From NCBI GenBank assembly GCA_019614645.1, contig JABWDB010000115.1:23505-87504 (forward strand): DNA of 64,000 nt, read 5' to 3'. A program made the position numbers and the translations under genes. Position 1 is the stretch's first letter. Each line of letters begins with the position of its first letter. Of this stretch, positions 33,813 through 44,484 are shown piece after piece. Below the pieces are notes generated by a model, which was given only the letters and a program-made list of their open reading frames with translations, was not told where the DNA came from and made no database searches. Origin of the DNA: Stratiolaelaps scimitus (Eukaryota > Arthropoda > Arachnida > Mesostigmata > Laelapidae).

Positions 33813-35523
33813 CATCCACAGGGTCCTGTCCAAGGCGGAAACCCTCCACAAAGCAACGCTGACTGCCATCCACAGGGTCCTGTCCAAGGCGGAAACCCTC
33901 CACAAAGCAACGCTAAGAACCCGGGAGCTATACCTGGTAATACTTCTTGATGTGCGAAACGCTTTTAATTCCCTGCCGTGGAAGGTGATTCTGCGCACGC
34001 TGAAGAACCGGCGAGTCCCACAGTACCTTATACGGTTGATCAACGATTACCTGCGGGAAAGGGACCTCACTAGCGCTGGGGTTGAGTTTAGTATGATGGC
34101 GGGGGTCCCGCAGGGGTCGATACTCGGGCCACTGCTATGGAACCTGGCGTACGACGGAGTCCTGCGGCTCAGGGATCTACCTCCTGGGGTAGACCTGGTC
34201 GCCTACGCAGACGATGTCGCGGTTACGATCAGGGCGCCAAGTCCCAGTGAACTGGAAACCAACGCCAACCTGGCGCTGGCGGAAATCTCGCTGTGGATGA
34301 GGAAAAACGGACTCGAGCTCGCCCCTGCGAAAACGGAGGCCTCGCTGCTAATTGGCAAGAAGACCTGCCGAGAGCTTGACATCCGACTCGATGACACTCC
34401 AATCCGCCTGACAAAGGTAGTCAGGTACCTTGGAATGTTTCTTGACCGAGGATTACGAGGATCGGCTCACATAAAGATTGCGGCGGACAAAACAATCAAG
34501 GTGGCCGGGCACCTCGCCAGGATAATGCCGAACATTAAGGGGCCCAAGGAGGTTAGGCGTCGCCTTTTAGCGAGCGTTGGCGAATCCATCATGCTCTTTG
34601 GTGCACCGGTCTGGGCAGAACCTACGCTCCAGACTAGACATAACCTGAATATCATGATGAGATCCCAACGCCTCCTAGCCCTACGGGTAGCGCAGGCCTA
34701 TCGGGACGTAAACGGAGAGGCTGCGTGTGTCATCGCAAGCATGGCCCCTTGGGTGCTCAAAGTGGACGAACGCAAAAGACTCTGGCAAGACCCAACGCTG
34801 CCAAAGGAGCAACTAAGAGAGGAGCGGCTCGACGCGTGGCAGGTGCGCTGGGATGGAATCCAAGGTACGCAACCCGGAGCACGCGTTCGACAGACCATAC
34901 CGGACTTACGCGAATGGCTAGACCGACCGGGGGGCGAGGTGACGTACTACCTCACGCAGTTCCTTACAGGCCATGGAGACTTTAAGGAATACCTGGCCCG
35001 GTTTAAGGACATTGCTGAGGTATGCACGCTATGTCCGACCCACGACCCTGACTCAGCCATGCATACCCTCTTGGCGTGCACGGCACTACAGGATGCCAGA
35101 ACGGAACACATGGACGAAGAACTGGCCCAAGCGCTAGCTGCCGAGGGCATGCGAGGATTGGTCAGGTACATATGTTCGTCCGAAGAGAAATGGTCAAAAG
35201 GAGCAAGGCTTGCGGAGGCGGTACTAACACGCAAGGACCGCTTAGAACGGGAGCGGATCGCTAGGCTAGTGGCGACTGCTCCGAACTGAGGACCAACTGC
35301 GGGATAGGACACGGTCGGCGTTCACCGCTGACTGCCGGTCCCTGCAAGATGCCATCCAAAGTAATATTCAAATTTAGTACGGGATGGCGTCCCAAGTCAA
35401 AGCGGTTGGGGGTTTAGTCAGTAAGAATCTGACACTACCACTCGAATACTTCAATCGTGAAGAGTGGTGCCTATGCAAGGTTTGCCCTTAACCTCAGTAT
35501 AAAAAAAAAAAAAAAAAAAAAAA
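33813..35523 (+). mobile_element. 5'-truncated R1/I-group non-LTR retrotransposon
   Basis: 1,711 bases between target duplications, ending in a 22-23-base poly(A) (35501-35523). The first 102 bases contain a 48-base sequence twice with a 54-base period (33813-33860 and 33867-33914). It begins just upstream of RT motif A, so the endonuclease and RT N terminus are lost. Confidence 0.93.
33906..35289 (+). CDS. Reverse transcriptase C-terminal half of R1/I-group element
   Basis: The open frame enters from the truncated 5' end (LYLVILLDVRNAFNSLPW, motif A with catalytic Asp) and includes the first Met at 33952. Then come GVPQGSILGPLLWN (motif B), VAYADDVAV (motif C with the ADD catalytic pair), the thumb region, and a C-terminal zinc-knuckle-like motif CTLC...H...C near 35021-35085, typical of R1/I-group elements. 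No stop until TGA 35287. By homology it copies its RNA at a nicked target. This copy lacks the endonuclease and is incapable of autonomous movement, although its frame is intact, so the insertion is fairly recent. Confidence 0.9.
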
Positions 35524-37065
35524 CCCCGGCGAAGCGTGTCTCTGAAGCCGCCACCCCAGATTGTGATACCGTAGCATAGCAATGGAATTAGGAGCATTTT
35601 GTAGATTAGAAGTAGCCCAGCGACGGGCACCCCAACTTCCCTAAGACGGCGAAGTGATGCGATAACAGCATAACATTTTGGGGCAAGTCCAGTCAAGTGG
35701 TCGTGCCACCTCAGACTGTCCTGGATCGTCAGGCCTAAACACTTGACGTTGCGTGACGTGGGGACCGATAAACCACGCAGTTGCACAGACTGGATCTGGA
35801 TTGACCTCTGCGGTGCTCGAAAGAGAGTGATACCAGTTTTACTTGCATTTATAGCAAGCCCAAACCTCTCAAAAAGGCGCATGACCTCTTCAACTTTTAA
35901 CATCGATAGTTCAATATCCGCCTGGATCGTCGAGGGGGTTATCCGGAATAGGAGCGATGTATCATCAGCATAGGCTATAGTCCTACAGAAGTTGCCAGAT
36001 GAAATCTTCATTAAGATAAAATTGATTAGGATAATAAACATGTACGGCCCTAGAATTGAGCCTTGGGGTGTCCCTATGTCAACTACCCTCCAGGTAGACT
36101 CCACTTTGCCGACTTTCACCCTCTGTCTTCTCTCCAAGAGGTACGACCGGAACCAAGCGACAACAGTCCGCTTACATCCTAAATGTTCCAACATCTGAAG
36201 AAAAAACGAGTGGTGTACGCAATTGAAAGCGGCAGAGACGTCAAGGAAGACACCCAGACATAATTGATTGTCCTCGATGGCGTCCGTGATCTCCTGCCAA
36301 AGATGACCCAGGGCTAGTTCTGTGGAGCGTGACCTGCGGAAGCCGAACTGGCATGCCGAGAAAAAGCTTATGGAAGCGAGGTGATCCGCCAGCCTAGACA
36401 AGACTATCTTTTCCAGAACTTTGGACAGATAGTCGACCAGCGAAATCGGCCGATAATTTGAAGGCAGCCTGCGATCGCCCTTATTTTTAAAAAGAGGGAC
36501 AATCCTGGCATCTTTCAGCCTGCGGGGAAAGCAGCCTGATCTCATCGAGACATTGATGACGTGAGCCAGTGGCAATGCTAGGGTTGACGCAGCCAACCTA
36601 ATCAGCTTATTTGGCACACCCACTGCCCCGACACTCCAGGATGCTTTCGTTGAAGTCAACGCCCTCTGAACCTCTGGAACGTCAACCCCGGGGAGTTCAA
36701 ATTTGGGTTCTAAAGCTTGCAAAATCGATTGCAGTTCGGGCCGAATGTCCTCGTCCAGGTGGAGAGCGGAGACCGTTCTCGAGCCGACAGTCGCAAAGTG
36801 ATGATTTAACGCATCAGCAATGGCTTGTGGAGAGGAAAGCGGGCCTGCACTGCTCTCGAGAGAATCCGGGAGTTCCACCCTACCACAGCCTCTGCCACAA
36901 GAGCTATTGATGAAGTTCCATAGCTGCCCGCTCTTGCCCCGTAGATGAAGAAACTGGTTCTCATAAAACGAGGTCCTCGCGCGCCTGAGTTCTCGCATAT
37001 ATCTGAGTCGACTACGGCAGTAAGCCGTCCTTGACTCTTGGAAAGGTGTTTTCAGATGCCAGCTT
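35524..37065 (-). mobile_element. CR1/Jockey-like reverse transcriptase, split by R1 element
   Basis: A minus-strand frame open from about 37065 to the insertion point reads RTSFYENQF, NYRPISLVDYLSKVLEK (RT motif 1-2), FGFRRSRSTELAL, LGVFLDVSAAFNCVHHSFF (motif A), GTPQGSILGPYMF (motif B), RTIAYADDTSLLFRI (motif C) and LCYGITIWG. It continues, after removal of the R1-group insert, into 33421-33812. The RT is uninterrupted by stops and much better preserved than its relatives at 17290-18393 and 49030-50111. The endonuclease end is missing: the frame runs straight into the BEL left end at about 37066. Confidence 0.92.
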
Positions 37066-37083
37066 AGTAGGAGGCGCTGTTGC

Positions 37084-37604
37084 CGGTTTAGTAGGAGGCG
37101 CTGTTGGTGACTGCGTCAAGTTCGATCAAGAACCCACGGGCCTTGATCGGGGGGCGTATGTTGCAAACGCGTCACTTAGAAGGCCAGTCGCACGTTGGAT
37201 TGGAGCGGGTGGTATCGTCTTGTGCACGTTGGTGGCACGTACTGCCATCTCGGGTCCACATGCGCGCATCTCACCGCTCGCCACTAGTCGACCAGATTTT
37301 AGTCAGTGTCACTCGGTCGTGCGTAGAGTAAGGAACTACCGTCGTTGAGAGTACACTCGTCCCGTGGCCCTATCGTAGCGATCTTTGTCAGCTAAGTTGC
37401 TGGCATCGAGTTCGCAATACGTGAATAAAGTGTGAGAGTTTGACGTGAATCGAAGCGATCGTGTTTTCAGTCAGTCCACCGTACATCAGCTAGTTGGCGG
37501 GGTAGCACGGAATCAACATCCCGACTGTAGCTTGTTCTCGTTCGTAAGCGGTACAGGCACCGTTTACAGCTCATCGGCTCTTAGCGGAGGGTTGATCAGC
37601 AACA
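37084..37604 (+). mobile_element. 5' LTR of BEL/Pao element
   Basis: Identical by eye over 521 bases to 43671-44191. If ends follow the TGTTG...CAACA rule, the LTR is 37102-37604 and the 18 identical bases before it (cggtttagtaggaggcgc) equal the sequence before the 3' LTR. A further copy of ttagtaggaggcgctgttg stands at 37065-37083. A primer-binding-like tggcgcccaaac starts at 37607. Confidence 0.92.
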
Positions 37605-37606
37605 TT

Positions 37607-37618
37607 TGGCGCCCAAAC
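37607..37618 (+). promoter_or_regulatory. Primer-binding site
   Basis: tggcgcccaaac two bases after the 5' LTR. The first eight bases match the complement of a tRNA 3' end (ending GGGCGCCA), the usual LTR-element primer. Confidence 0.75.
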
Positions 37619-37637
37619 GTGTCGGCAGGCCACGACC

Positions 37638-40292
37638 ATGGTCGAGCACTCACCACCAAGCTACAGTCACCATACCGCTGGCCAGCAGAGGACGGCTAAT
37701 GAGTACAAGGCAGCGACGGCCCAGCGAGGGACGATCAAGACGAGAATCACGAAACTGAGCAACGCTGTAGCAACGTTCGTCTCGAAACCTCCAGAAGATG
37801 CGTCGGCAATCGCGCGACAGGTGACGATTTGGAAGAACGAAGCGGATCGTCTCGAGCGGTTGCTAAATGAGGTAAGCGACCGTTGTTTGTCTCTGATGCC
37901 TGATGCTACCGAAGAGCAAATGGCAGCCGAGTATGAAAGTGTGTTGGACTATGGAGACAAACTTGCTGTAGTCAGGGCTGACTTGGATACTGTACGAAAC
38001 GCCCAAGTCATGCCAGCAGCAACGCAACCAACGGCTGCGACGGATCTCCAAGTGTGTGGACATCCAGCCAGTATCAACGGGGGCTCGCGATCGGGAGCGG
38101 CCACCCTACCCGAAACCAAATTGCGCCGATTCGATGGCGACAAGAGTCAGTTTATCGCATTCGTCGAAGAGTTTCGACGGTTGGTGCATGAGAAGGTCGA
38201 GTTGACCGACCTCCAGCGGCATAAGTTGCTGCGTGATGTGCTTCACGGTGAAGCTGCATCGGTTGTCCATAACGTCGAGCTTACGGAAGCGGGTTATATC
38301 GACGCATGGGCCCTGCTGTATGAGAGATATGGCAGTATGGAGGCAATCATCTTTGGTGTGTACTCGAGAATGGCTCAGCTCAAGCCACTGGCGCGCAACA
38401 GTGACGCAGCAGCGTTGCGCCGTCTCCTCAGTGAAGTGGATAGCTGCACCCGGACTCTGACGGCAATGGGCTTCGATCGCTCGCATTACGAGGGCGGCTT
38501 GTACAACGAATTGTTTCGAGCGCTGCCCGAGCAGATCGCCACGAAGTTCCTGTCGACGGTTGTGAGCAAGACGCAAGCGACCCCCCGTGATGTCGTCGAG
38601 CGACTAGAGACGAAGGTCGATGCCAGCGTATCGGCAAGGTTTCTCGGGCGTTTCAAGGAGCTGCGGGAGTTTCTTCGCGACGAGGTGTCTACACTGGAAA
38701 TGAAGAGAGACTTCAACAGTAACGAGGCGTCGACGAGCCGTGCCTCGGATCGTGAGTCGCGTGATTCGGTGCGGCCGCGTGGCAAATTCCGATCAGGTCG
38801 GGGCGACAACGGACCAAGGAACGATGGCGGAACGGTCCAAGTGTTTGCAACTTCGGCCTCAAGGGTCAATCAACGAGCGTCAGATGGTAATCGTATCGAT
38901 TGCGTATTTTGCAAGGGCAAGCATAGGTCGTTTAAGTGCAGGCAAGATATGAGCTATGAGGCAAGGAGACAAAAGGTGTTTGAGGCTAGGCTATGCTTTA
39001 GATGTCTCGAATCTGGGCATAATGCTAGAGAGTGTAAGCGTGACATATCCTGCGTAGACTGCCAAGGTAACCACTTCAAAATTCTGTGCGATAGGAGAGA
39101 TGGCACCGTAGTAGCAGCAGTAGAGGCTGGCTGCAGTGGTTTGCTTCCCACAGGGCACGTAGACGTAATGGATAAAAATAATCGTAATTGTGTTGTTCGT
39201 TTCCTCTGCGACAGTGGCAGCCAGCGGACGTTTGTGTCGAGTCGGCTTGCGACCCTGCTTCAGGCGTCGGTCGTCGGTTATGAGTGGTTGTACCTCCATG
39301 TGTTCGGCGGTGGGCGCTCAGAGGGTGCACAGAAGATACCGAGCATCGAGGTCCGGTTGAAAACTTGCAAAGGAAGTACGTTTGCTGTTAGGGCGCTAGT
39401 TCTCGAGGAGCTGATCGGCCAGCCGCTTCCTGTCCCGTCAGCCAACCTTCGTTCGTTGGCCGGAGACAGCCCGCTTGCTGAGAGAGTGGATGGCCCACGA
39501 CAGATCGATTTGCTGTTCGGAGCTGCTGACATGTTCCGTGTCGTCGTCGGCAGTCAACGCACCATCAATGGGTCCACGCTTGCGGTGGAGACCTTGTTTG
39601 GTACAGTGCTAGTGAGCCAGCCTCGGAGTTCGGCTACCGTCGCCGCAGCAGCCGTCACACCGGATCTTGAAAGATTTTGGAACTTGGACGTGCTGGGTGT
39701 ACGGGCGGACGAGTTGGCGACTGCTGATGTCGAGTTAGAGCAGGTGGCCGCGAAGTTTCAGCAGAGCATCAGTCGCTCCGCTGACGGTCACTACCAAGTC
39801 CGTATGAACCTCAGGCCGTGTGGACGGCGATTGGCAGACAATCGGGAGCAGGCCTTGAGTCGGTTCCGTGCGTTGACGGAAAGATTAGCGAAAGACGCCG
39901 AGTTGAGAGCCGACTATGTTCGGGAAATAAGGCTGTTCATTGACAGTGGTTTCGCCGAGCGGGTGCCGGAGGGAGAGCTGCCGGAGTATGTGATGCCGCA
40001 CTTTCCAGTCATTAGCCCTGGCAAAGAGTCGTATCGAGTGAGGCCTGTATTCAATGCGTCGTCGGCCAAAAAGGGTGAGTTGTCATTGAATGATTGTATT
40101 GCAGACACACCCAATCTGTTACCCTGCCCGTTTGAGGCGCTGACCAGATTTCGGAATCATCTGGTGGCCTGGAGTGCCGATATCAGCAAGGCCTACCTGC
40201 AGGTGCGAAAGACCCCGACCAGAGAAACTTATTGTGTTTCTTTTGGTACGATGATGAGGCCACACTGTCAGGACGGGTGCTGTTTCGGATGA
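37638..40292 (+). CDS. BEL/Pao gag-protease and start of reverse transcriptase
   Basis: An 884-codon frame. Residues 1-410: gag-like region with a heptad-rich N terminus and LRRFDGDKSQFIAFVEEFRR. About 418-480: three zinc-knuckle-like units (CVFCKGKHRSFKC, CFRCLESGHNARECK, CVDCQGNHFKILC). About 520: aspartic protease with the LCDSGSQRTFV active-site motif. From about 700: RT N-terminal part with MPHFPVISPGKESYRVRPVF and WSADISKAYLQV (motif A). The frame then goes wrong: DDEATLSG follows in another frame, so a one-base indel lies at about 40205-40235. Codon use is GC-rich compared with host exons. Confidence 0.92.
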   Translation: MVEHSPPSYSHHTAGQQRTANEYKAATAQRGTIKTRITKLSNAVATFVSKPPEDASAIARQVTIWKNEADRLERLLNEVSDRCLSLMPDATEEQMAAEYESVLDYGDKLAVVRADLDTVRNAQVMPAATQPTAATDLQVCGHPASINGGSRSGAATLPETKLRRFDGDKSQFIAFVEEFRRLVHEKVELTDLQRHKLLRDVLHGEAASVVHNVELTEAGYIDAWALLYERYGSMEAIIFGVYSRMAQLKPLARNSDAAALRRLLSEVDSCTRTLTAMGFDRSHYEGGLYNELFRALPEQIATKFLSTVVSKTQATPRDVVERLETKVDASVSARFLGRFKELREFLRDEVSTLEMKRDFNSNEASTSRASDRESRDSVRPRGKFRSGRGDNGPRNDGGTVQVFATSASRVNQRASDGNRIDCVFCKGKHRSFKCRQDMSYEARRQKVFEARLCFRCLESGHNARECKRDISCVDCQGNHFKILCDRRDGTVVAAVEAGCSGLLPTGHVDVMDKNNRNCVVRFLCDSGSQRTFVSSRLATLLQASVVGYEWLYLHVFGGGRSEGAQKIPSIEVRLKTCKGSTFAVRALVLEELIGQPLPVPSANLRSLAGDSPLAERVDGPRQIDLLFGAADMFRVVVGSQRTINGSTLAVETLFGTVLVSQPRSSATVAAAAVTPDLERFWNLDVLGVRADELATADVELEQVAAKFQQSISRSADGHYQVRMNLRPCGRRLADNREQALSRFRALTERLAKDAELRADYVREIRLFIDSGFAERVPEGELPEYVMPHFPVISPGKESYRVRPVFNASSAKKGELSLNDCIADTPNLLPCPFEALTRFRNHLVAWSADISKAYLQVRKTPTRETYCVSFGTMMRPHCQDGCCFG

Positions 40293-41755
40293 CGGCGACG
40301 TCGTTTGGAGTTAAAGACAGTCAGCATAACACCATCGCCACCATTCGACAGCATGTCGAGAAGTACAGGTCAACCTTACCGGCCGCTGCAGAGCGCCTCA
40401 TGGCAGACTTGTACATGGACGACTTACTGACAGGTTGTCGGTCGGAGGAAGAGGCGACGAAGGTTGCCCGTGACATCGAAGAGATCCTAGCCGGGGCCGG
40501 AATGTCTCTAAAAAACTATAAGTCGAATTTGCGTTCCTTAAGGAAGGAGTTCGGTGTCGACGGTGCGGGGGACGGAGCTATTATGCGTTGGCCCGGTGCC
40601 GACAAGGTACTTGGTGTCGGATGGGATCAGGGTGACGATGTGTTCGTCTTCAGTCCTGACAGTATGATCGAGTTTGTCCACAAAGCACGACCGAGCTTGC
40701 GCACCCTCATGGGGGCGTGCGCAAGGCTGTATGACCCGACGGGTTTCCTATCGGCGTACATTATGCAATTAAAGCTACTGGTGCAAGACGCACACTTAGC
40801 GAAGCTGCGGTTGGACATGCCGCTGCCCGGTGAGCTCGCGCGCCGTTGGTCAAAATGGTGTGACGACTTGGTACATCTGCGACAGTACCGGGTGCCACGC
40901 TACCTGGGTAAGGGCGGCGATTCGTCCGGCGAGCTCCATGTGTTCGTTGACGCAAGCGCCAGAGGGTACGCTGCGGTAATCTACGCTAAGGTGGTAGACG
41001 AACACGCGCGTGCGACGATCACGCTCTTGGCCAGCAAGGCCCGACTCGCGCCTTTAAAACAGATCGATACGCTAACGATGCCACGTAAAGAGTTGATGGC
41101 TGCTGTGTTAGGCGTGCGATTATTCAATAAGGTCAGGCGTTGTATCAGTGAGGGCGAGTGGTCTGTTTATTTCTGGTCGGACGCTCACGTCGCCTTGCAC
41201 TGGATACACTCAGCTAACCCGGACGGTTGGAAGTTATTTGTTCGCAACCGGTTGGCCGAAATTCTCGCAGGTTCGTCGGCGAAGCAGTGGCGGCATTGTC
41301 CTGGAGCGATCAATCCGGCCGATTTGCCCACGCGCGGCCTCGGTGCGGCTGAGCTCAGTACCAACCCGGTGTGGTTGAATGGGCCGCCCTTCTTACGGGG
41401 TCCCGCGGACAACTATCCGGAGTTTCGCCCGGCAGTTCGCAGCAGCGATGGCGTCGGGCTTCCAGATGTGCGAGTGCTAGCGGTGGCGGCAGAGCATTCG
41501 GAGATACTCGATTTGTCTCGCTATTCAACGCTACAGCGCGCGGTGCGAGTCTTCGCTTGGGTAAGGCGAGCCGCGAGTGCTTCAGACGTTTGCGGCTTGT
41601 TGGTTCACGCCGATCACAGCGACGTCGGCGGCCCCGGACGGCTGAACGCCTGGCCGAATCGAACACGCTCCTTGCGGGAGAGCTTACGGCGGCGCGCCAT
41701 CAGCTGTTGCTGCAGGCGCAGCAGCGGTGTTTCGGAGACACCATCGACCAGGTGA
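40232..41755 (+). CDS. BEL/Pao reverse transcriptase and RNase H
   Basis: Continues the polyprotein in the +2 frame. CFFWYDDEATLSGRVLF leads on from motif A. Then HVEKYRST and DLYMDDLLTG (motif C with catalytic DD). RNase H from about residue 230: LHVFVDASARGYAAVIYAKV, LTMPRKELMAAVLG and SVYFWSDAHVALHWI. Reading becomes non-homologous after WVRRAASA (about 41575), where a second frame change occurs. The listed start Met is not a true initiation codon. Confidence 0.9.
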   Translation: MCFFWYDDEATLSGRVLFRMTATSFGVKDSQHNTIATIRQHVEKYRSTLPAAAERLMADLYMDDLLTGCRSEEEATKVARDIEEILAGAGMSLKNYKSNLRSLRKEFGVDGAGDGAIMRWPGADKVLGVGWDQGDDVFVFSPDSMIEFVHKARPSLRTLMGACARLYDPTGFLSAYIMQLKLLVQDAHLAKLRLDMPLPGELARRWSKWCDDLVHLRQYRVPRYLGKGGDSSGELHVFVDASARGYAAVIYAKVVDEHARATITLLASKARLAPLKQIDTLTMPRKELMAAVLGVRLFNKVRRCISEGEWSVYFWSDAHVALHWIHSANPDGWKLFVRNRLAEILAGSSAKQWRHCPGAINPADLPTRGLGAAELSTNPVWLNGPPFLRGPADNYPEFRPAVRSSDGVGLPDVRVLAVAAEHSEILDLSRYSTLQRAVRVFAWVRRAASASDVCGLLVHADHSDVGGPGRLNAWPNRTRSLRESLRRRAISCCCRRSSGVSETPSTR

Positions 41756-43032
41756 GGCGAGGCGAGGCGGTAGAGGACGAGCGGATTCGGCTACTTCGGC
41801 CGTTCCTCGACAGCAAGGGCTTGCTCCGTGTAGGTGGACGGCTGCAAAAAATGTGCGAGCCGTTCGACGTTAAGCACCCGGTGTTGTTGGCAGACGACCC
41901 GTTCGTACGGTTGCTAGTTTTCGAGGCCCATGGTGAGCGAATGATGCATCTCAAAGTAGACGCAGTCATGGGTCAGCTCCGCGAACGTTACTGGATTTTG
42001 CGGATGCGTTCTGTGGTGGAGTCGGTCATACACGGGTGTCTGATGTGCAGACGCGACCGTGCCAGGCGGCTGGAACCGCTCGAGGGGACGCTGCCCGCGG
42101 GGCGCGTCGAGAGTGGTTATCGTGCGTTCCAAACGGTTGGTTTGGACTATCTAGGTCCGTTCATCGTGAAAGAGGGTCGTGATCGGTGCGAGCGCAAGGT
42201 TTGGGTGGCGCTGTTCACCTGTGCGGTTGTCCGTGCCGTGCATTTGGAGGTAGTGGAGGATTTGTCAGCGGCAAGTTGTCTCTCTGCGTTGAAACGCTTT
42301 TCGGCGTTGCATGGTGTGCCGGAGCGTATCCACTCTGACAACGCAACTGCGTTCAGAAAGGCGGATAGGTGTCTGAGCGCTCTATGGAACGGGCTGCGTA
42401 GTGACGTGATCCAGCAGTATTTTGGCCGACACGGTGTAGACTGGCAGTTTCAGGTGCCTCTTAGTCCTTGGCGAGGCGGCTTTTTCGAGTCTCTCGTTGG
42501 TTTAACCAAAAGATGTCTCCGGAAAACCATGAAAACCCTGAAATTGTCGTTAATGCACTTTGTTACGTTGTTGGCGGAGATCGCTGCTGCGATCAACCAG
42601 CGTCCATTGACGCGACTACCATCCAGCGGAGAAGAGCCGCGGGCTCTCACACCTGGCCACTTCCTCGCCGGCCGCGCTCCGCTAACGATCCCGGCGGGAA
42701 GACTTGCGTTGTTTGGCGATAGACCTGGCGAGTTGGCCAAACTGTGGAATCAGCGCGAGAGGGCATTAAACGATTTCTGGAAGCGATGGAGATCGGAGTA
42801 CATTTTGATGCTAAGAACAGCGATTCGGCGCGCTGGCGGCAAGAGAACTGAGGAATTGTCGGCTGGAGATGTCGTCCTCATTGAGAAAGATGGCCCTCGC
42901 GCATTCTGGCAACTTGGTCGTATCGACCGACCACTTCCGGGACATGATGGTATAACCCGGAGTTACCGCGTTCACATTGGAGCAGGAAAATATGTCAACC
43001 GACCGGCACAACGTCTCGCTAAGCTACTGTGA
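41560..43032 (+). CDS. BEL/Pao integrase
   Basis: Third frame of the polyprotein (open from 41371, homologous from about 41575). Contains GELTAARHQLLL. The HHCC zinc domain has His in EAHGERMMHL and Cys in CLMC. The catalytic core has VGLDYLGPF (Asp), IHSDNATAF (Asp) and WRGGFFESLVG (Glu), the BEL/Pao order with GGFFE. It ends with a basic C-terminal part and a stop at 43030-43032. Nearly intact apart from the upstream frame shift. Confidence 0.92.
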   Translation, partial: GKASRECFRRLRLVGSRRSQRRRRPRTAERLAESNTLLAGELTAARHQLLLQAQQRCFGDTIDQVRRGEAVEDERIRLLRPFLDSKGLLRVGGRLQKMCEPFDVKHPVLLADDPFVRLLVFEAHGERMMHLKVDAVMGQLRERYWILRMRSVVESVIHGCLMCRRDRARRLEPLEGTLPAGRVESGYRAFQTVGLDYLGPFIVKEGRDRCERKVWVALFTCAVVRAVHLEVVEDLSAASCLSALKRFSALHGVPERIHSDNATAFRKADRCLSALWNGLRSDVIQQYFGRHGVDWQFQVPLSPWRGGFFESLVGLTKRCLRKTMKTLKLSLMHFVTLLAEIAAAINQRPLTRLPSSGEEPRALTPGHFLAGRAPLTIPAGRLALFGDRPGELAKLWNQRERALNDFWKRWRSEYILMLRTAIRRAGGKRTEELSAGDVVLIEKDGPRAFWQLGRIDRPLPGHDGITRSYRVHIGAGKYVNRPAQRLAKLL

Positions 43033-43670
43033 GTCACTGTCGAGGTGAGTTACGAGGGCCGGTGCCCAGTTTTAAAGTTCTGCTGTTACGCTCTCTGGCA
43101 ACCATTGCCAATGTATAGGACGTAAAGTATTTGGTGCGTAAGGTTTGCGCAGATTGTAATGTTGCCCGCAGAGTACGTATTCGGTATGACGACCGAATTG
43201 TGATATTAGGATCAAGTTATAGTAATGCACAATAATAATGTTCGATTGTGATCAATAGCGAGAAATTTGGCTGTCAGGCCATCAATAATTGAGTATCTGA
43301 GTGTATAACGAAAGTGAGAATTTTGTGATATTTTGCGTGGAATTTTATGACGAGTACAATAATTTTACCAATGTATAATCTATGTGACTATTGCCTGAGA
43401 TATGTGGGTTCAGTTGGAACCGGCGTCTAGTTTGAACGGCACAGTGTGTGGCCGTTCGATTGTTTTTTTACCGGTGCAGCGCGCACCAATAGTCTCGTCA
43501 CAAGGAGGAACGACCTCTCTGGTGTTTGTTTACGTGTTTTAATATCAGCGACAGGTGTAGTCAACAAATTAGGTAATGTGTACAATTAATGATGTCACAT
43601 GATGAGAAATGTTATGGAATGTTCTATTGTAATTGTGATATGAGTTTTCGGCAGGGCGAGATGCGCGGAG
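43033..43670 (+). other. BEL/Pao 3' internal non-coding region
   Basis: No open frame of note. No env-like gene. The bases before the 3' LTR (agtaggaggcgc) are purine-rich and could serve as polypurine tract. Confidence 0.6.
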
Positions 43671-44191
43671 CGGTTTAGTAGGAGGCGCTGTTGGTGACTG
43701 CGTCAAGTTCGATCAAGAACCCACGGGCCTTGATCGGGGGGCGTATGTTGCAAACGCGTCACTTAGAAGGCCAGTCGCACGTTGGATTGGAGCGGGTGGT
43801 ATCGTCTTGTGCACGTTGGTGGCACGTACTGCCATCTCGGGTCCACATGCGCGCATCTCACCGCTCGCCACTAGTCGACCAGATTTTAGTCAGTGTCACT
43901 CGGTCGTGCGTAGAGTAAGGAACTACCGTCGTTGAGAGTACACTCGTCCCGTGGCCCTATCGTAGCGATCTTTGTCAGCTAAGTTGCTGGCATCGAGTTC
44001 GCAATACGTGAATAAAGTGTGAGAGTTTGACGTGAATCGAAGCGATCGTGTTTTCAGTCAGTCCACCGTACATCAGCTAGTTGGCGGGGTAGCACGGAAT
44101 CAACATCCCGACTGTAGCTTGTTCTCGTTCGTAAGCGGTACAGGCACCGTTTACAGCTCATCGGCTCTTAGCGGAGGGTTGATCAGCAACA
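43671..44191 (+). mobile_element. 3' LTR of BEL/Pao element
   Basis: Identical by eye to the 5' LTR, including all bases of the 75-codon shadow frame (43691-43918), and ends gatcagcaaca at 44191. Flanking bases acgcc do not repeat at the 5' side, so no clean target duplication is seen. Confidence 0.92.
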
Positions 44192-44443
44192 ACGCCTATA
44201 AACCGTAGTCACATCTGATTTAATGGTTTTATGAATTCAATAAGATCTTGCGCATATGTTTACGTGGTTCAACGTCACTGCCAGCATTCATCAGTTATGT
44301 GTATGTACTTAAATAAGTGGTAGATTGTCTCTATTCGCTCATATATGTTATATATATTGAAAAGTGGATTAAGGAGGCGACAGTGAGAAAAACTACCTCT
44401 CGCCAGCATAACTTGGCAATTATGGACTATACAGACGTGCATC

Positions 44444-44484
<41 letters not shown>

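Larger units (their letters stand above)
33801..35535. repeat. 12-bp target-site duplication of the nested R1-group element
   Basis: ccccggcgaagc occurs at 33801-33812 and 35524-35535, exactly flanking the inserted element. Removing the insert and one repeat rejoins the minus-strand CR1-like frame. Confidence 0.93.

Noticed and set aside
35501..35523. Poly(A) tract as the end of a host gene transcript
   Set aside because: It is the tail of the R1-group insert, directly followed by its target duplication.
37104..37331. 75-codon frame found twice (also 43691-43918)
   Set aside because: Lies inside the LTRs; repeated only because the LTRs are identical.
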